This document shows, one piece after another, positions 9,872 to 19,571 of a stretch of 64,000 nucleotides of DNA; position 1 is the first letter of the stretch, and every line of letters begins with the position of its first letter. Position numbers and translations under genes: made by a program. The notes under the pieces were generated by a model. The model did not search any database. It saw only the letters and a list, made by a program, of their open reading frames with translations, and was not told the origin of the DNA. Source of the stretch: CBDFLD01 sp965249005 (lineage in GTDB: Bacteria > Acidobacteriota > UBA6911); contig CBDFLD010000022.1 in assembly GCA_965249005.1 (NCBI GenBank), positions 620,001 to 684,000 on the forward strand. Reading direction: 5' to 3'.

Positions 9872-12870
9872 ATGAAACGAATGCTTTTGGCGCTGCTAGC
9901 AATGATATTGCCGTTTCCCGCTTTGGCGGAGCTTGGTTTTTCACAAGCTCCTGCGATTCGCTACGCGCGCGGAGAGCACCAGCGTGTCGTGCTTTCCTTT
10001 GCGCCGGTCGCTGGTGCGACATCTTATGAAGTGCGCTACCGCTCCGAAGGCGGCAGCCAAACTACGATCCCGAACGTTCTCGTAACGGACTATGCGGTGC
10101 ATGGGTTAAACAATGGAACCTCTTATCGGTTCGAGGTGGCGGCACACGGACCTGGAGGCAAGACGCCCTTTTCCCCTTCGGTGACCGCAACCCCCACCCC
10201 AGAAATGTCCTGGGATGCCTTGGCCGAGGCGTTTGCGGGAGACAATCCGACCCGGAGCGCCTGTCCTTTCTGGATGCTCCATGGCAACGAGAGCGACGAG
10301 GAGTTGCGCGCCTACCTCGATGTCGTCTACCGCTTTGGCTTCGAGGGGGTGACGCTTCATCCCTACAATTTCGAAGACTATCTGGGTGCAGGACAGTGGC
10401 GGCGCTGGCGCGTGATCGTCGAGCACGCGCGTAAACTTGGACTGGTGCTCTGGCAGCAGGACGATCGCGACTACCCTTCGGGTTATGCCGGAGGCAAGAT
10501 AGTGCGCGAGGACCGGACGCTGGCCCGATGGGAGGTCGCTCTTTCGCACCGACAGCGCGTGCAAGGTCCCGGGACCGTGTCTGTCGACGTCAGCTCCGTG
10601 TTGCCGCCCCACCACAGGTTTGTCTCCATCTCGGCGTTCGGCCCGGACCGGCAAGTGAAAGACTTGGCAGATCGGGTTTCGGATCATCGGCTCCGCTGGA
10701 CCGCCCCTCCGGGTAGATGGGAGGTTTTCGTCACACAGCCTGGCAGCCCGGAATCGACGGCCCCAGAGTTAATCCCGACTTCAAGTATGGAGAAGAGCGA
10801 GGCTATATTGATCCGCTCAGCGAGCAGGCTACCGATCTTTATGTAAAGACGATTCTGGGAGCCACCTACGAGCAGCTCGGGCACGAGTTCGGAAAACTGT
10901 GGAAGGGGTTTTTTATCGACGAGCCGGGGTTTCTCTCCAGTGGACGTACACTGGGCACCTCCGGGGTCGGCTATCCGTATACGCCGGATTTGCTCGATCG
11001 CTTCGAGGAGAACCTCGGTTACTCTTTACGCCCATTGCTCCCTCACCTCTGGGTGAACCGTGGACAAATCACCACGCAGGTTCGCCATGATTACATGGAA
11101 TTCGTCACCACCGAGTACGGACGACTCTTCGTCGGGAAGCTGACTCAGTTCGCCGAGAAGCACGGCACGCAGCTGATCGGACATCTCGTCGAGGGTGCAC
11201 CGATGGCAAACACGTATGGGCTAGGGCGCGGAACAGGAAGCACCCTGCGCACTCTCGAACGTTTCAGCATGGGCGGTTTCGACAACATCTTCGATCAATG
11301 GTACGAGCCCGACGAAGACGTCTACTGGCGCCAGCCGAAGCTCGCCAGTTCCGTCAGCCACTACCAGGAAGTTGCGCTGGATGAAGCCGTCGTGGAACAT
11401 TTTGCGGCCACCGGCTGGCGCACGGGATTGACGGAAATGAAAGCCATGATGGACTGGACGACCTGCCGTGGCCTCAATCGCATCGTACCCTGCGGACTCG
11501 ACACGCAGGAACCTCCCGTATGGGAGGATGTTCCGGAGTTGTGGCTCCGCGGCAAGAATCCACTGTCGCCCTATTTCCATGACTATCAAGTGGCGGCAAA
11601 CCGGGAGACCATGTTGATCCGGGGTGGCCGTCACATGGCCCGCGCGTTGGTGCTGGACCCGGCGTCCTCGGCGTGGGCCGGTCCCGTGGAAGAACTCTGG
11701 AAAGTCTGCAAGAGTTTGAGCCAGGCCCATTTCGATTACGACATCCTGTCATACGGTGTCTTTACGGATCGGACCCGCTGCCGGATCGAAGGCAAACGCA
11801 TCCACTTGGGCCAAGAGGATTACGAGTTCGTGATCTTTCCCGGCGTCGTGGCCGCGCCGGCTCCGGTGCTGGAGCGTCTGGTCGAGTTCCGCGACGCGGG
11901 CGGGACGGTCCTCTGGCTTGGAGGTGTCGTTCGTCTGGATGCGACCATCCTCCAGGTCGTGGCGAAGCTGCCGGTGCGATCGACAGATGGCCGGCACGAC
12001 GCGGAGGTGCAGGAACTGGCCCAGGCTCTCTGGGGTCGAAGTGGCAATGCCAAGGGCCGCGCCTATCAGCTCACTTACCGGGAGCTTTCGAGTTTTCTCT
12101 ACTCCCGGGAAGCACACGATGTATGGATCGATCCAAACCTGACCATGCTGCAGTACTACCACCGCAGGCTCTCGGGGCGGGATCTGTACTTCATCAACAA
12201 CGAGGGTTCGCGGGTGCACACGGAGGTGAAACTACGCGGAGTCGCCGGAGTGCCAGAGCTCTGGGATCCTGTAACTGGCAGCATCCGTCAGGCACCGTGC
12301 TATAGCAAGGAAGGAGGCTGGCTTTCCGTTCGTCTCGAACTCGACCGGTATGAATCGGTCTTTATTGTGATCGATCCAGAGGGTCGGCCACAGCCTCACT
12401 TGATTGGCACGAATGCCGATGAAGTCCGACGCATGGATGACGGAAGCATCGAGTTGCGAAAATATGCGCCTGGCTTCTTCCATTACTCGTCGGCAAAATC
12501 CGGCAAGGTTGAAGAAGCTCGTGTCGCCACCGTTCAGGGGCAGCTGACGGAGTTGCGCTTGAGCGACGGATGGGAGAGAGTTCCCAAGGAAGGAAACGCG
12601 ACTCGTTACAAAACCCGCTTTGAATGGACTGCGCCCACGGGTGGCACCGGGGAGATTCGCATCCGTGATATGTCCCAGGTGGTGCGCGTGCGACTGAACG
12701 GGGTGGACCTGGGAATGCGATTTACCTCTCCGTTTCGGTTTGACCTGACCCCTGGGTTGCGTCCCGGGCAAAACGAACTCGAACTGGAACACATAGAACG
12801 CCACACGTTCGAATCAGAGCTAGGGGATGTGCGCGTGGTGCCTTACTACCGAATCAAGATCGGTATCTAG
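9872..12870 (+). pseudogene. GH106-like glycoside hydrolase (putative alpha-L-rhamnosidase), frameshifted
   Basis: Two overlapping frames together encode one protein of about 1000 residues. Frame one (9872-10846) has a signal peptide, a fibronectin type III domain (residues about 25-110) and the start of a glycoside hydrolase barrel. Frame two (open from 10717 to 12870) continues it: GYIDPLSEQATDLY, GFFIDEPGF, LIGHLVEG and HFAATGW are GH106-like landmarks. It ends in a galactose-binding-like beta-sandwich (VRVRLNGVDLGMRF). Moving from frame two to frame one needs one lost base, or two gained, between about 10735 and 10800. No second lesion is seen, so a recent mutation or a sequence error is likely. 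The GH106 link is from motif order, and the sugar specificity is inferred. Confidence 0.75.
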
Positions 12871-12922
12871 AATCCAAGCGGCGAGGCCTTTTGGGCGATA
12901 GCCCATACGATTATCCCCCACG

Positions 12923-12952
12923 TTGAGCCAAAGACGCCAGGCGGTATATACT
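12923..12952 (+). promoter_or_regulatory. Candidate sigma-70 promoter of the YpfJ-type peptidase gene
   Basis: TTGAGC at 12923-12928, an 18-base spacer and TATACT at 12947-12952. They lie about 60 bases before ATG 13011. Four of six and five of six consensus bases match. Confidence 0.45.
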
Positions 12953-13010
12953 CGTCAGCATGCGTGGATACTCCGGTGAAACCGATCGGCAAGAAGGGAG
13001 TCGTTGACCC

Positions 13011-13913
13011 ATGCGTTGGAAGCTCGGCAGGCGCAGTCAAAACGTCGAGGATCGAAGGGGCGTTCGGGCCCGTCCTTGGGGAGGTGGCGGACGTATGCGC
13101 GTCAGTCCCCGGGCCGGCGGCGGCATCGGATGCGTCGGCTTGGTCTTGATTCTGGGCCTGTCCTATCTGACGGGAGAGAATCCACTCAATCTGTTGATGC
13201 AACTGAGTTCGGATCCTTCAACCATGAGTGTGCCGGAATCCGTGCCCGGGCCGGCGGCACCGAGCGGCTACGATCCGGAGGTCGATTTCGTCGCCGTGGT
13301 GCTGGGCGAGACCGAATACACCTGGAATCAAATATTCGCACGTCGCGGCAGCCGGTATGTCTCGCCCACGCTCGTGCTCTTTACTGACGCAGTGGAATCC
13401 GCCTGCGGGTTCAACTCGTCTGCCGTGGGCCCCTTTTACTGCCCGGCCGACCGCAAGGTTTACCTCGACCTGTCGTTCTTTCAAGAACTCGGCCGCCGGT
13501 TCGGGGCTCCGGGCGATTTTGCCCAAGCCTACGTCATTGCTCACGAGGTGGGCCACCATGTCCAAAATCTCCTGGGGGTTTCCGAACAGGTACACCGAAT
13601 GCGCGGCGGGCTGACAAAGGCGGAGTACAACACGCTGTCGGTGCGCCAGGAACTGCAGGCTGACTGCTTTGCTGGGGTCTGGAGCCACCACGCCAGCAGA
13701 GAACAAAACCTGCTCGAAGAAGGGGATGTGGAAGAAGGCTTGCGCGCCGCACAGGCCATCGGCGATGACATGATCCAGAGAAAAGCCAGCGGTCAAATAA
13801 ACCCGGAATCGTTCACGCACGGTACTTCGGAGCAAAGAGTGCGCTGGCTTCGGCGAGGCTTGCGTCTGGGGCGCATCGACGAGTGCAACACCTTCGAAGC
13901 GGATCCGCTCTGA
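13011..13913 (+). CDS. ypfJ: YpfJ-family neutral zinc metallopeptidase
   Basis: A 300-residue protein with one membrane segment at about residues 38-55 (GGIGCVGLVLILGLSYL), followed by the conserved zinc-peptidase domain. The family is recognised from LGETEYTWNQIF, ACGFNSSAVGPFYCPADRKV, the zinc motif HEVGHHVQ (His178, Glu179, His182) and QELQADCFAGVW, which supplies the third ligand. The C-terminal FTHGTSEQRVRWLRRG is also family-typical. The catalytic part should face the periplasm. AGGGAG precedes the ATG. Its stop codon directly abuts the stop of the convergent DUF3604 gene. The physiological substrate is unknown in the family. Confidence 0.9.
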   Translation: MRWKLGRRSQNVEDRRGVRARPWGGGGRMRVSPRAGGGIGCVGLVLILGLSYLTGENPLNLLMQLSSDPSTMSVPESVPGPAAPSGYDPEVDFVAVVLGETEYTWNQIFARRGSRYVSPTLVLFTDAVESACGFNSSAVGPFYCPADRKVYLDLSFFQELGRRFGAPGDFAQAYVIAHEVGHHVQNLLGVSEQVHRMRGGLTKAEYNTLSVRQELQADCFAGVWSHHASREQNLLEEGDVEEGLRAAQAIGDDMIQRKASGQINPESFTHGTSEQRVRWLRRGLRLGRIDECNTFEADPL

Positions 13914-16568
13914 TTACTCCCTCCCCTTACCGCCTACCCAGAAAGGACTGGACCAGGCCATGCGGCCGTCGATCTGGGTGACCCGGAGATAGTAGTAGTC
14001 TCCCGGCGCCGATTCTGCCAGGTCGGTGTACTCCAGCGTGCGGTCGGCGCTTCCGTCGAGATCCACGTGCTGTAGCCGAACCCGGTCGACGTGTTCACCG
14101 TCTGTAGAAGGATCCGGGACGCGGAGCTCGTGAGACGTGCGGCCGTCCTCGAGGTCGCCGAGCCGCAACTCGAACTGCGCGGGAGGCAGATCCTGATTTC
14201 CGCGAGGAGACGGTTGATTCTGGCCGCGTTCCCTGGTTGCTTCGAGTTGAAAAGTGAAGGTCGTGTCGGGCCCTGCCCCATCGAGGCCAACGAGGAGGAT
14301 ATCGGCGCGCCCTCGCGTGAAGATCCTGAAGTCGATTCGGCCAGGATCCTTCTCGTTCACCGAGGCCTGGTCTTGATGGGGATTGTCGAGGCCCGGGGCG
14401 CGCAGCTCCCGAATCCGCGCGCCTTTGACTTCGACCTGACCCTGCCAAATCCGGTAGCCCCGGGGATTGTCCCACTGGAAGACTTCCGATGTCGACTCGA
14501 AGGCCAGCTGGACCCAGGCTGTAGAGGATATCTCTCGCGAAAGGTAGTGCCGACTGTAGACCACGGCACCGTTTTTTACGACGTCGATCCGGTCGATCGC
14601 GGCTGTCCCCATGACCCGGCAGTCGATACGCCGGGAGGCATCCGCAGGCAGACGTGTTCCCATCGTTCCGCCGCCGAGCCGTGCGTCCAAGATGATGCGC
14701 TCCCCATCGGTCGCGTAGGTCTGCCGCGCACGCATGGCCGAGAACAGGGCGTCGGTGGTCCTCTCGTCTGCCATGACAGCCGCCAGGCCTCCCCGGGTGG
14801 CCAGGCTCCCGGTCGTGACGTTCGAGTAGCCCGGGTGGTTGTGGTGGTTGTCGGATGCTCCGACGAAGCCGACTTCCCATCCCTCCTTCAGATAGTTGTT
14901 GCCGAACGACTCGAAGGTGCCGTGCATCGAGGTAATTTCCACCAATCGCTCCACCGCGGGATCGCTTCGTCGCCAGTCGCCGGTCATATGAGCATGGGGG
15001 ATCACGAGCACATCATCCTCTCGGTACGCACGACGCAGGCCCTGATACAACTGCAGCAGCAGGGGTGCCACCTGAGATCCAACACGCTGCCGGTTGCTGT
15101 CCCGAAAGAAAACGTTGTGGTGGCCGCCGAGCTCGCGGGGGGCCGACCACTCATAGCTCAAAAGTGGCACGAACCCGCCTGGATCCGCGTATTCCTTCAC
15201 GGCCCGTTGCATCGTTTGCCACTCGCCGTCATCGAGCCAGATGTCGTGCTCCGATAGAGCCGAGAAGTCCAGCCGAGCGTCTTCACGACTGAATCGGTAG
15301 TAACCGTCGATGGTGCCCTGACCCTCGGCGAACCGAGTGTGCCCGTGGGTCTCGCCCCAGAAAATACGGTTTGTGGGTTCGCGCAACGCCCAGATGGGAT
15401 TGCTCGAACCGGCGATCTTTCCGTCGTCCGAGCGGAGCCCGAAACGGTAAACACCAGACTCATCGAGACTCAGCCCGGAAACAAGCACCAGTCCTTGATC
15501 GCCTGCCGGAACGCGTGAGTGAGGTCTGTCGTTGAGCGTGACCTTGTAAGAAGGAATCCGCCCGGCGCTGCGGTTGTAAAAACGATCCTCGCTCCGCACC
15601 GTCATGGAGAATGCTTCACCAATCGCGACCACCGAAGGCGCGAAGGCCCGCACCGTCGTCACTTCTTCCGTTCCCCTTACCTCTATGGACGGCCATCGGG
15701 GAGTGAAAAAGTGGCCGGATGCCTCCAGATCGAGATAGACCCTTGGCTGGTAGGCATCGACCGAGTAGCTCTGGATCAGGAAGCCGCGGGATCCGGACGC
15801 GCGATCGCCGTATACGACAGCAATGGTCTCGCCCGCTTCAAGTGAGGTGCCGTCCAAGCGGAAAATCAGCTGAGGCTGCACGGTTAGACTTTCAACCAGG
15901 TCCGCTCGTTTCGGGATGGGTCGCCGCCGAAAACGCGCCAAGGGGTTTGAGGCTTGAATGGAAACATAGTTGTCGCCCGCGGGATCGTCGGCCTGCAGGC
16001 TACCATGGTCGGCAAAGGAGTCTTTCCCGAGTGCGATCTGCCCGCCCTCGGCCATCCCGAGCTTCCCCACCGTGTAGGTCAGGGTGAACGACTGCCAGCT
16101 CCGGGCCAGCACCGGGCCGCGAAGCGACAGCTGCAACTGGTCGACACTGTCGGGGAATTCGTCTTTGACCTGCAGCTCACGAATGAAGTGGTCGACAGTG
16201 ACGGTGGCCATTCCCGGCGCGAAGCCAAACCCTGCATGCTCGAACCCCCTCTCCCGGGCCACCGACGCATTTCGCGCCTCAGAAAGAGCGCCGGCGAGGT
16301 TGGCGGGCAAGATGCCCCCTGTCAGAGCGTAGGCGTTGGCCCACCGCCACAGGATCTCCGTCCGTTCGCGCAGCGTAGCTGCCGTTGTCGCCTGCGCCGC
16401 CACCTCCGCCTTCAGACGCTCCACCTGGTAACGCAGCTCCGGGCTCAGGTAATCGCGCCCCGTCTCCCCTTCCACCGACACTGCAAGCAAGGCGAACAGA
16501 CCCGCCCCCAGAGCCGCAGCCAGTGCGATCGGCTGCCACCACTTCGTTTTAGCCATACTTGTGGACAT
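13914..16568 (-). CDS. DUF3604 (PHP-like) exported protein
   Basis: An 884-residue protein, start at ATG 16568 with GGTGAGG upstream; the frame back to 16673 has no good ribosome site. An N-terminal membrane anchor or signal (PIALAAALGAGLFALLAVSV) comes first. A long beta-rich region of about 370 residues follows. Then comes the DUF3604 domain opening with FWGETHGHTRF (near residue 406), SEHDIW, LLSYEWS, HAHMTGDW, GASDNHHNHPGYS and RQTYATDGERI. A C-terminal beta region ends YYYLRVTQIDGRMAWSSPFW, a tail shared with the other two DUF3604 proteins of the window. Unlike those two it lacks propeller repeats. Metal-dependent hydrolase activity is inferred from the PHP superfamily; the substrate is not known. 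Confidence 0.87.
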   Translation of the reverse strand: MSTSMAKTKWWQPIALAAALGAGLFALLAVSVEGETGRDYLSPELRYQVERLKAEVAAQATTAATLRERTEILWRWANAYALTGGILPANLAGALSEARNASVARERGFEHAGFGFAPGMATVTVDHFIRELQVKDEFPDSVDQLQLSLRGPVLARSWQSFTLTYTVGKLGMAEGGQIALGKDSFADHGSLQADDPAGDNYVSIQASNPLARFRRRPIPKRADLVESLTVQPQLIFRLDGTSLEAGETIAVVYGDRASGSRGFLIQSYSVDAYQPRVYLDLEASGHFFTPRWPSIEVRGTEEVTTVRAFAPSVVAIGEAFSMTVRSEDRFYNRSAGRIPSYKVTLNDRPHSRVPAGDQGLVLVSGLSLDESGVYRFGLRSDDGKIAGSSNPIWALREPTNRIFWGETHGHTRFAEGQGTIDGYYRFSREDARLDFSALSEHDIWLDDGEWQTMQRAVKEYADPGGFVPLLSYEWSAPRELGGHHNVFFRDSNRQRVGSQVAPLLLQLYQGLRRAYREDDVLVIPHAHMTGDWRRSDPAVERLVEITSMHGTFESFGNNYLKEGWEVGFVGASDNHHNHPGYSNVTTGSLATRGGLAAVMADERTTDALFSAMRARQTYATDGERIILDARLGGGTMGTRLPADASRRIDCRVMGTAAIDRIDVVKNGAVVYSRHYLSREISSTAWVQLAFESTSEVFQWDNPRGYRIWQGQVEVKGARIRELRAPGLDNPHQDQASVNEKDPGRIDFRIFTRGRADILLVGLDGAGPDTTFTFQLEATRERGQNQPSPRGNQDLPPAQFELRLGDLEDGRTSHELRVPDPSTDGEHVDRVRLQHVDLDGSADRTLEYTDLAESAPGDYYYLRVTQIDGRMAWSSPFWVGGKGRE

Positions 16569-16627
16569 GAAAACCTCACCGTTTCGCGAATAGGGGCGCC
16601 GCTCATCCGTCTCGCGGCGCGAGACGC

Positions 16628-16720
16628 CTACACTTCGTCGGTTTGCAGATGGGTGGCCTTCCGAATAAGCCACGGGCTCATCATCAACAAGGCTATGCCA
16701 AGTAGTATCTGGCGCGTCAC
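16628..16720 (-). CDS. Possible 30-residue single-pass membrane peptide
   Basis: GTG at 16720 is preceded at 7 bases by GGGAGGT, one of the best ribosome sites in the window. The frame encodes 30 residues with one hydrophobic stretch (ILLGIALLMMSPWLI) flanked by basic residues, ending LQTDEV. It lies between the kinase gene and the DUF3604 gene on the same strand, 60 bases before the latter. No family is recognised. It could equally be chance; conservation in relatives would decide. Confidence 0.35.
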   Translation of the reverse strand: MTRQILLGIALLMMSPWLIRKATHLQTDEV

Positions 16721-16824
16721 GATCGCACCTCCCGTGCCCTCACCATAGGCCATCTCGAACGGCGACGCACCACAAAAGGGAGACTCGCTTTGGTCGTGCC
16801 GCTGTTTGGTAACGGGCATTCAGA

Positions 16825-17721
16825 TCAACCCACCATCGAGAGTTCCCTCTCTTCGTTCTCTCCGGTCCGCTTCAACTGACACAAATCGATCAAAAGCTCG
16901 TGACAGGACTGATAACGGTCTTCGGGCTTTCTTTCCAGCAGTCTGGTCACAATTCGCTCGAGTCTGGCCGGGATGTCTGGTTTGAGCTCTCCCATCGGCT
17001 GAGGCGATTGGTGCAGGATCGCATCGATCGTACCGACCAGCGTCGCACCAAAAAAAGGATATTCCCCCATCAACGATTCATACAGCAGAGCTCCGACGGA
17101 ATACAGATCGCTGCGTTGGTCCATTGGTTCACCGAGCGCTTGCTCAGGTGACATGTAGTACAACGTTCCGCATAGATCGCCGGGCCGAATCAACGTCGAC
17201 AGAGTCTCCTTGGAATCCAACACTCTCGTGTCTCGAGCCAATCCAAAGTCGAGGATCTTGACCTGGCCGAGCTGCGTCAAGAAGACATTGCTCGGCTTGA
17301 GATCACGATGAATGATACCGCAGGTGTGGGCGGCGGCCAGTCCAGTCACGATCTGACTTCCGATCTCCACACTCTCTTGCACCGTCAGAAGTCTTTCCTG
17401 GATTCGCCGACTCAATGTTCGACCCTCCAGCCACTCCATTACGATGAAGGGTCGGCCATAGTCGTCTTCCTCAATCGTGTGAACGGTACAGACATTCGGG
17501 TGACGGATCCTGGCCGCCAGGGCACCCTCACGATAGAATCGCTTGCGCGTCTCCAGGTCGTCGACGATGTCGTCGGGCAGAAGCTTGACGGCCACCTTGC
17601 GCCCAAGCCGCAAGTCCTCGGCCAGAAAGACCATGCCCATGCCGCCCTGGCCAAGGGTTTCCAGGAGGTGATAGTGGGAAAGCAACTTTGTTTCGGAATC
17701 GGTCGCAATCGCGTGCATCAT
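16825..17721 (-). CDS. Soluble eukaryotic-type Ser/Thr protein kinase
   Basis: A 298-residue protein that is almost only a kinase domain. It has the glycine loop (GQGGMGMVFLAED), the VAVKLL lysine, HRDLKPSNVF in the catalytic loop, ILDFGLARD, and GTLYYMSPEQ in the activation segment. No membrane segment or sensory domain follows. The start at 17721 (MMHAIATD) has AGAGGA upstream. It lies 28 bases behind a gene for a secreted protein on the same strand, so the two may be co-transcribed. Targets are unknown; the ECF sigma factor and the kinase-TPR receptor just to the right are plausible regulatory partners, by position only. Confidence 0.9.
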   Translation of the reverse strand: MMHAIATDSETKLLSHYHLLETLGQGGMGMVFLAEDLRLGRKVAVKLLPDDIVDDLETRKRFYREGALAARIRHPNVCTVHTIEEDDYGRPFIVMEWLEGRTLSRRIQERLLTVQESVEIGSQIVTGLAAAHTCGIIHRDLKPSNVFLTQLGQVKILDFGLARDTRVLDSKETLSTLIRPGDLCGTLYYMSPEQALGEPMDQRSDLYSVGALLYESLMGEYPFFGATLVGTIDAILHQSPQPMGELKPDIPARLERIVTRLLERKPEDRYQSCHELLIDLCQLKRTGENEERELSMVG

Positions 17722-17749
17722 GGCAATCCTCTCGAGAGTCCAACTCAGA

Positions 17750-18718
17750 TTAGCTCGCAGCCCCCACTGGGACACATATGCGAACACCGCCGGACAGCGG
17801 CACGACCTCTAGCGCAATCTCGAGCTCGCTGCCTTCCCAAATACCTCTGAACGGATCGTATCTGACGGACTCGATGCCGACGCTGCCCTCGGTCTGATAA
17901 TGACTCTCCAGTGTGGCCCCAAGCATCTCGTGCAGATAAAAAACCCGGCTTTCGCCGGCATTCAGGTACAGATCCTGAGGCCATGGGGGCATGACATCCA
18001 TTCCTGTACATGTATCCGGGTCGTACTCCTTCTGGTAATCCGGGAAATAGTGCAATCGAATTAGAATGCCGTGAGAGGCAGGATTCGCAATGGTTATCTT
18101 GGTGTCCCAACCATCGGGAAATGCCCTGAGGTTGCGCCAGAAAATCGCATAAGGCAGGTACTGAAACCGCTCCATCGATAACAGAGGAATCGAGAATCCG
18201 AATTGCTGCCAGCCTGTTTCCTCTGCCTCCTTGACGGTACGGCCATGGCCGATCGTGGAGAAATAGCTCGGCGGCAGGACAAAAATGGGTTCCGTGGCAA
18301 ATATCTCCACCGTGACGTCCGGGTGGTATTCATACTCTTCGTTGCTTACTGGAAATGCGACGCCCGCGACATTCAACATGATCGTCTTCTTGGAACCAGT
18401 CCCGTCTATCATGAGAGGCGCTCCAAGGTTGTCGATCTCGTATCGGTGATCCAAACCCATGTCGTCGGTCAACCCCACCTCTACCCGAGCCACGCCCGAC
18501 CCCGCGTAAAACAAAACGATCGCAAAATCGCGATAGAAGAACTCCTGACTTCCTTCATCCCAAAGGGCTCCGCTCGCCATTTCGTCGTTGAAGCTGAAGT
18601 ACGTGTCACTGATCAAGGCACCGGTCGACGGCTCCGGATAGATCAGGGATTGCCCCCTGGCCAACCCTGTAAGCAACAGACCCACTGCATAGCTTGCCAA
18701 CACCCATCGGTTTTTCAT
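17750..18718 (-). CDS. Secreted protein of unknown function
   Basis: A 322-residue protein. Of three nearby ATGs, 18718 (MKNRWVLASYAVGLLLTGLA) gives a proper signal peptide and has GAGGG at a good distance. The mature part is beta-rich (SDTYFSFNDEMASGALWDEG, VEVGLTDDMGLDH, WDTKITIANP, VFYLHEML) and ends with a pair of Cys-free beta strands plus RICVPVG. Segments such as KITIANPASHGILIRLHYF recall extracellular beta-sandwich domains, but I cannot name a family. It is located upstream of the soluble kinase and divergent from the ECF sigma gene. Confidence 0.65.
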   Translation of the reverse strand: MKNRWVLASYAVGLLLTGLARGQSLIYPEPSTGALISDTYFSFNDEMASGALWDEGSQEFFYRDFAIVLFYAGSGVARVEVGLTDDMGLDHRYEIDNLGAPLMIDGTGSKKTIMLNVAGVAFPVSNEEYEYHPDVTVEIFATEPIFVLPPSYFSTIGHGRTVKEAEETGWQQFGFSIPLLSMERFQYLPYAIFWRNLRAFPDGWDTKITIANPASHGILIRLHYFPDYQKEYDPDTCTGMDVMPPWPQDLYLNAGESRVFYLHEMLGATLESHYQTEGSVGIESVRYDPFRGIWEGSELEIALEVVPLSGGVRICVPVGAAS

Positions 18719-18916
18719 CTTCATCCCTCGCATAAGGTTTTTCAAATTCGCTTCAGTGGGTTTCGCGGGATTCGAAAGAAAACCGGGACATAAAAAATGA
18801 GAGACGGACAACAATTCGCTGATCGCCTCGAAAATGTGCGCTGCAACATCGAGACGAGATGCTCGCAGCCGAGGCAAAAGACTGACTCTGCGGGCCTTCA
18901 TTCAGGTGATTAAGAT

Positions 18917-18946
18917 TTGCCGAAGACTCCGGGGCGCAGGTAGAAT
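18917..18946 (+). promoter_or_regulatory. Candidate promoter of the ECF sigma/kinase-TPR operon
   Basis: TTGCCG at 18917-18922, an 18-base spacer, TAGAAT at 18941-18946 (four and five consensus matches). It lies about 50 bases before the likely GTG start at 18998. Confidence 0.45.
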
Positions 18947-18997
18947 GTCGCCACTCTTGTGTTGTGTAAGACTTACAACCCAGCCCGGGAGACGCCT

Positions 18998-19567
18998 GTG
19001 AACGATGCGCCCGGAGAAATCACACGCCTGCTCGAAGAATTCCGAAACGGCAAAGAGGGGTCCGAGGGAAAATTGCTGGAACTGGTCTACGCGGAGCTGC
19101 GCCGCATGGCCCGCCGCTACATGCGGCGAGAACGGCGAGAGCATACATTGCAGGCCACGGCGCTTGTCCATGAAGCTTATCTCAAGCTGGTCGACCAGAA
19201 TGAAAGGAGCTGGCAAAACCGGATACATTTCATGGCCGTCGCAGCCAATATGATGCGCCGTGTCCTCGTAGACTACGCCCGTAGCCATGGAACGGCCAAG
19301 CGGGGTGGAGAGGTGCGCAAGCAGCAACTGGAAGACGAGGCCCTGCTGATGACGCCGGAGAAATCAGACGAGATGGTGAGCCTGGATCGCGCACTAGACC
19401 GTTTGTCGGCAGTATCGGCCCGTCAAAGCCGGATCGTGGAGCTGCGATTTTTCGGTGGTCTCTCGATCGACGAAGTGCCCCAACTGTTGGGGATTGCGTC
19501 CAAGACCGTGAACAGGGACTGGGGTGTGGCCAGAGCGTGGCTACACCGCGAGATGAGCAAAGGATAG
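18998..19567 (+). CDS. ECF-type RNA polymerase sigma factor (TIGR02999-like)
   Basis: A 189-residue sigma factor. GTG 18998 is preferred (GGGAG 7 bases upstream) over ATG 18959. Region 2 contains ELVYAELRRMARRYMRRE and TLQATALVHEAYLKL, which are hallmarks of the subgroup usually called TIGR02999. Region 4 contains ALDRLSAVSARQSRIVELRF and GLSIDEVPQLLGIASKTVNR, a helix-turn-helix. This subgroup is commonly encoded just before a Ser/Thr kinase with TPRs, as here: the next gene starts 5 bases after the stop. The kinase is therefore the probable controller of this sigma factor. No anti-sigma factor gene is present. Confidence 0.92.
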   Translation: MNDAPGEITRLLEEFRNGKEGSEGKLLELVYAELRRMARRYMRRERREHTLQATALVHEAYLKLVDQNERSWQNRIHFMAVAANMMRRVLVDYARSHGTAKRGGEVRKQQLEDEALLMTPEKSDEMVSLDRALDRLSAVSARQSRIVELRFFGGLSIDEVPQLLGIASKTVNRDWGVARAWLHREMSKG

Positions 19568-19571
19568 CACT

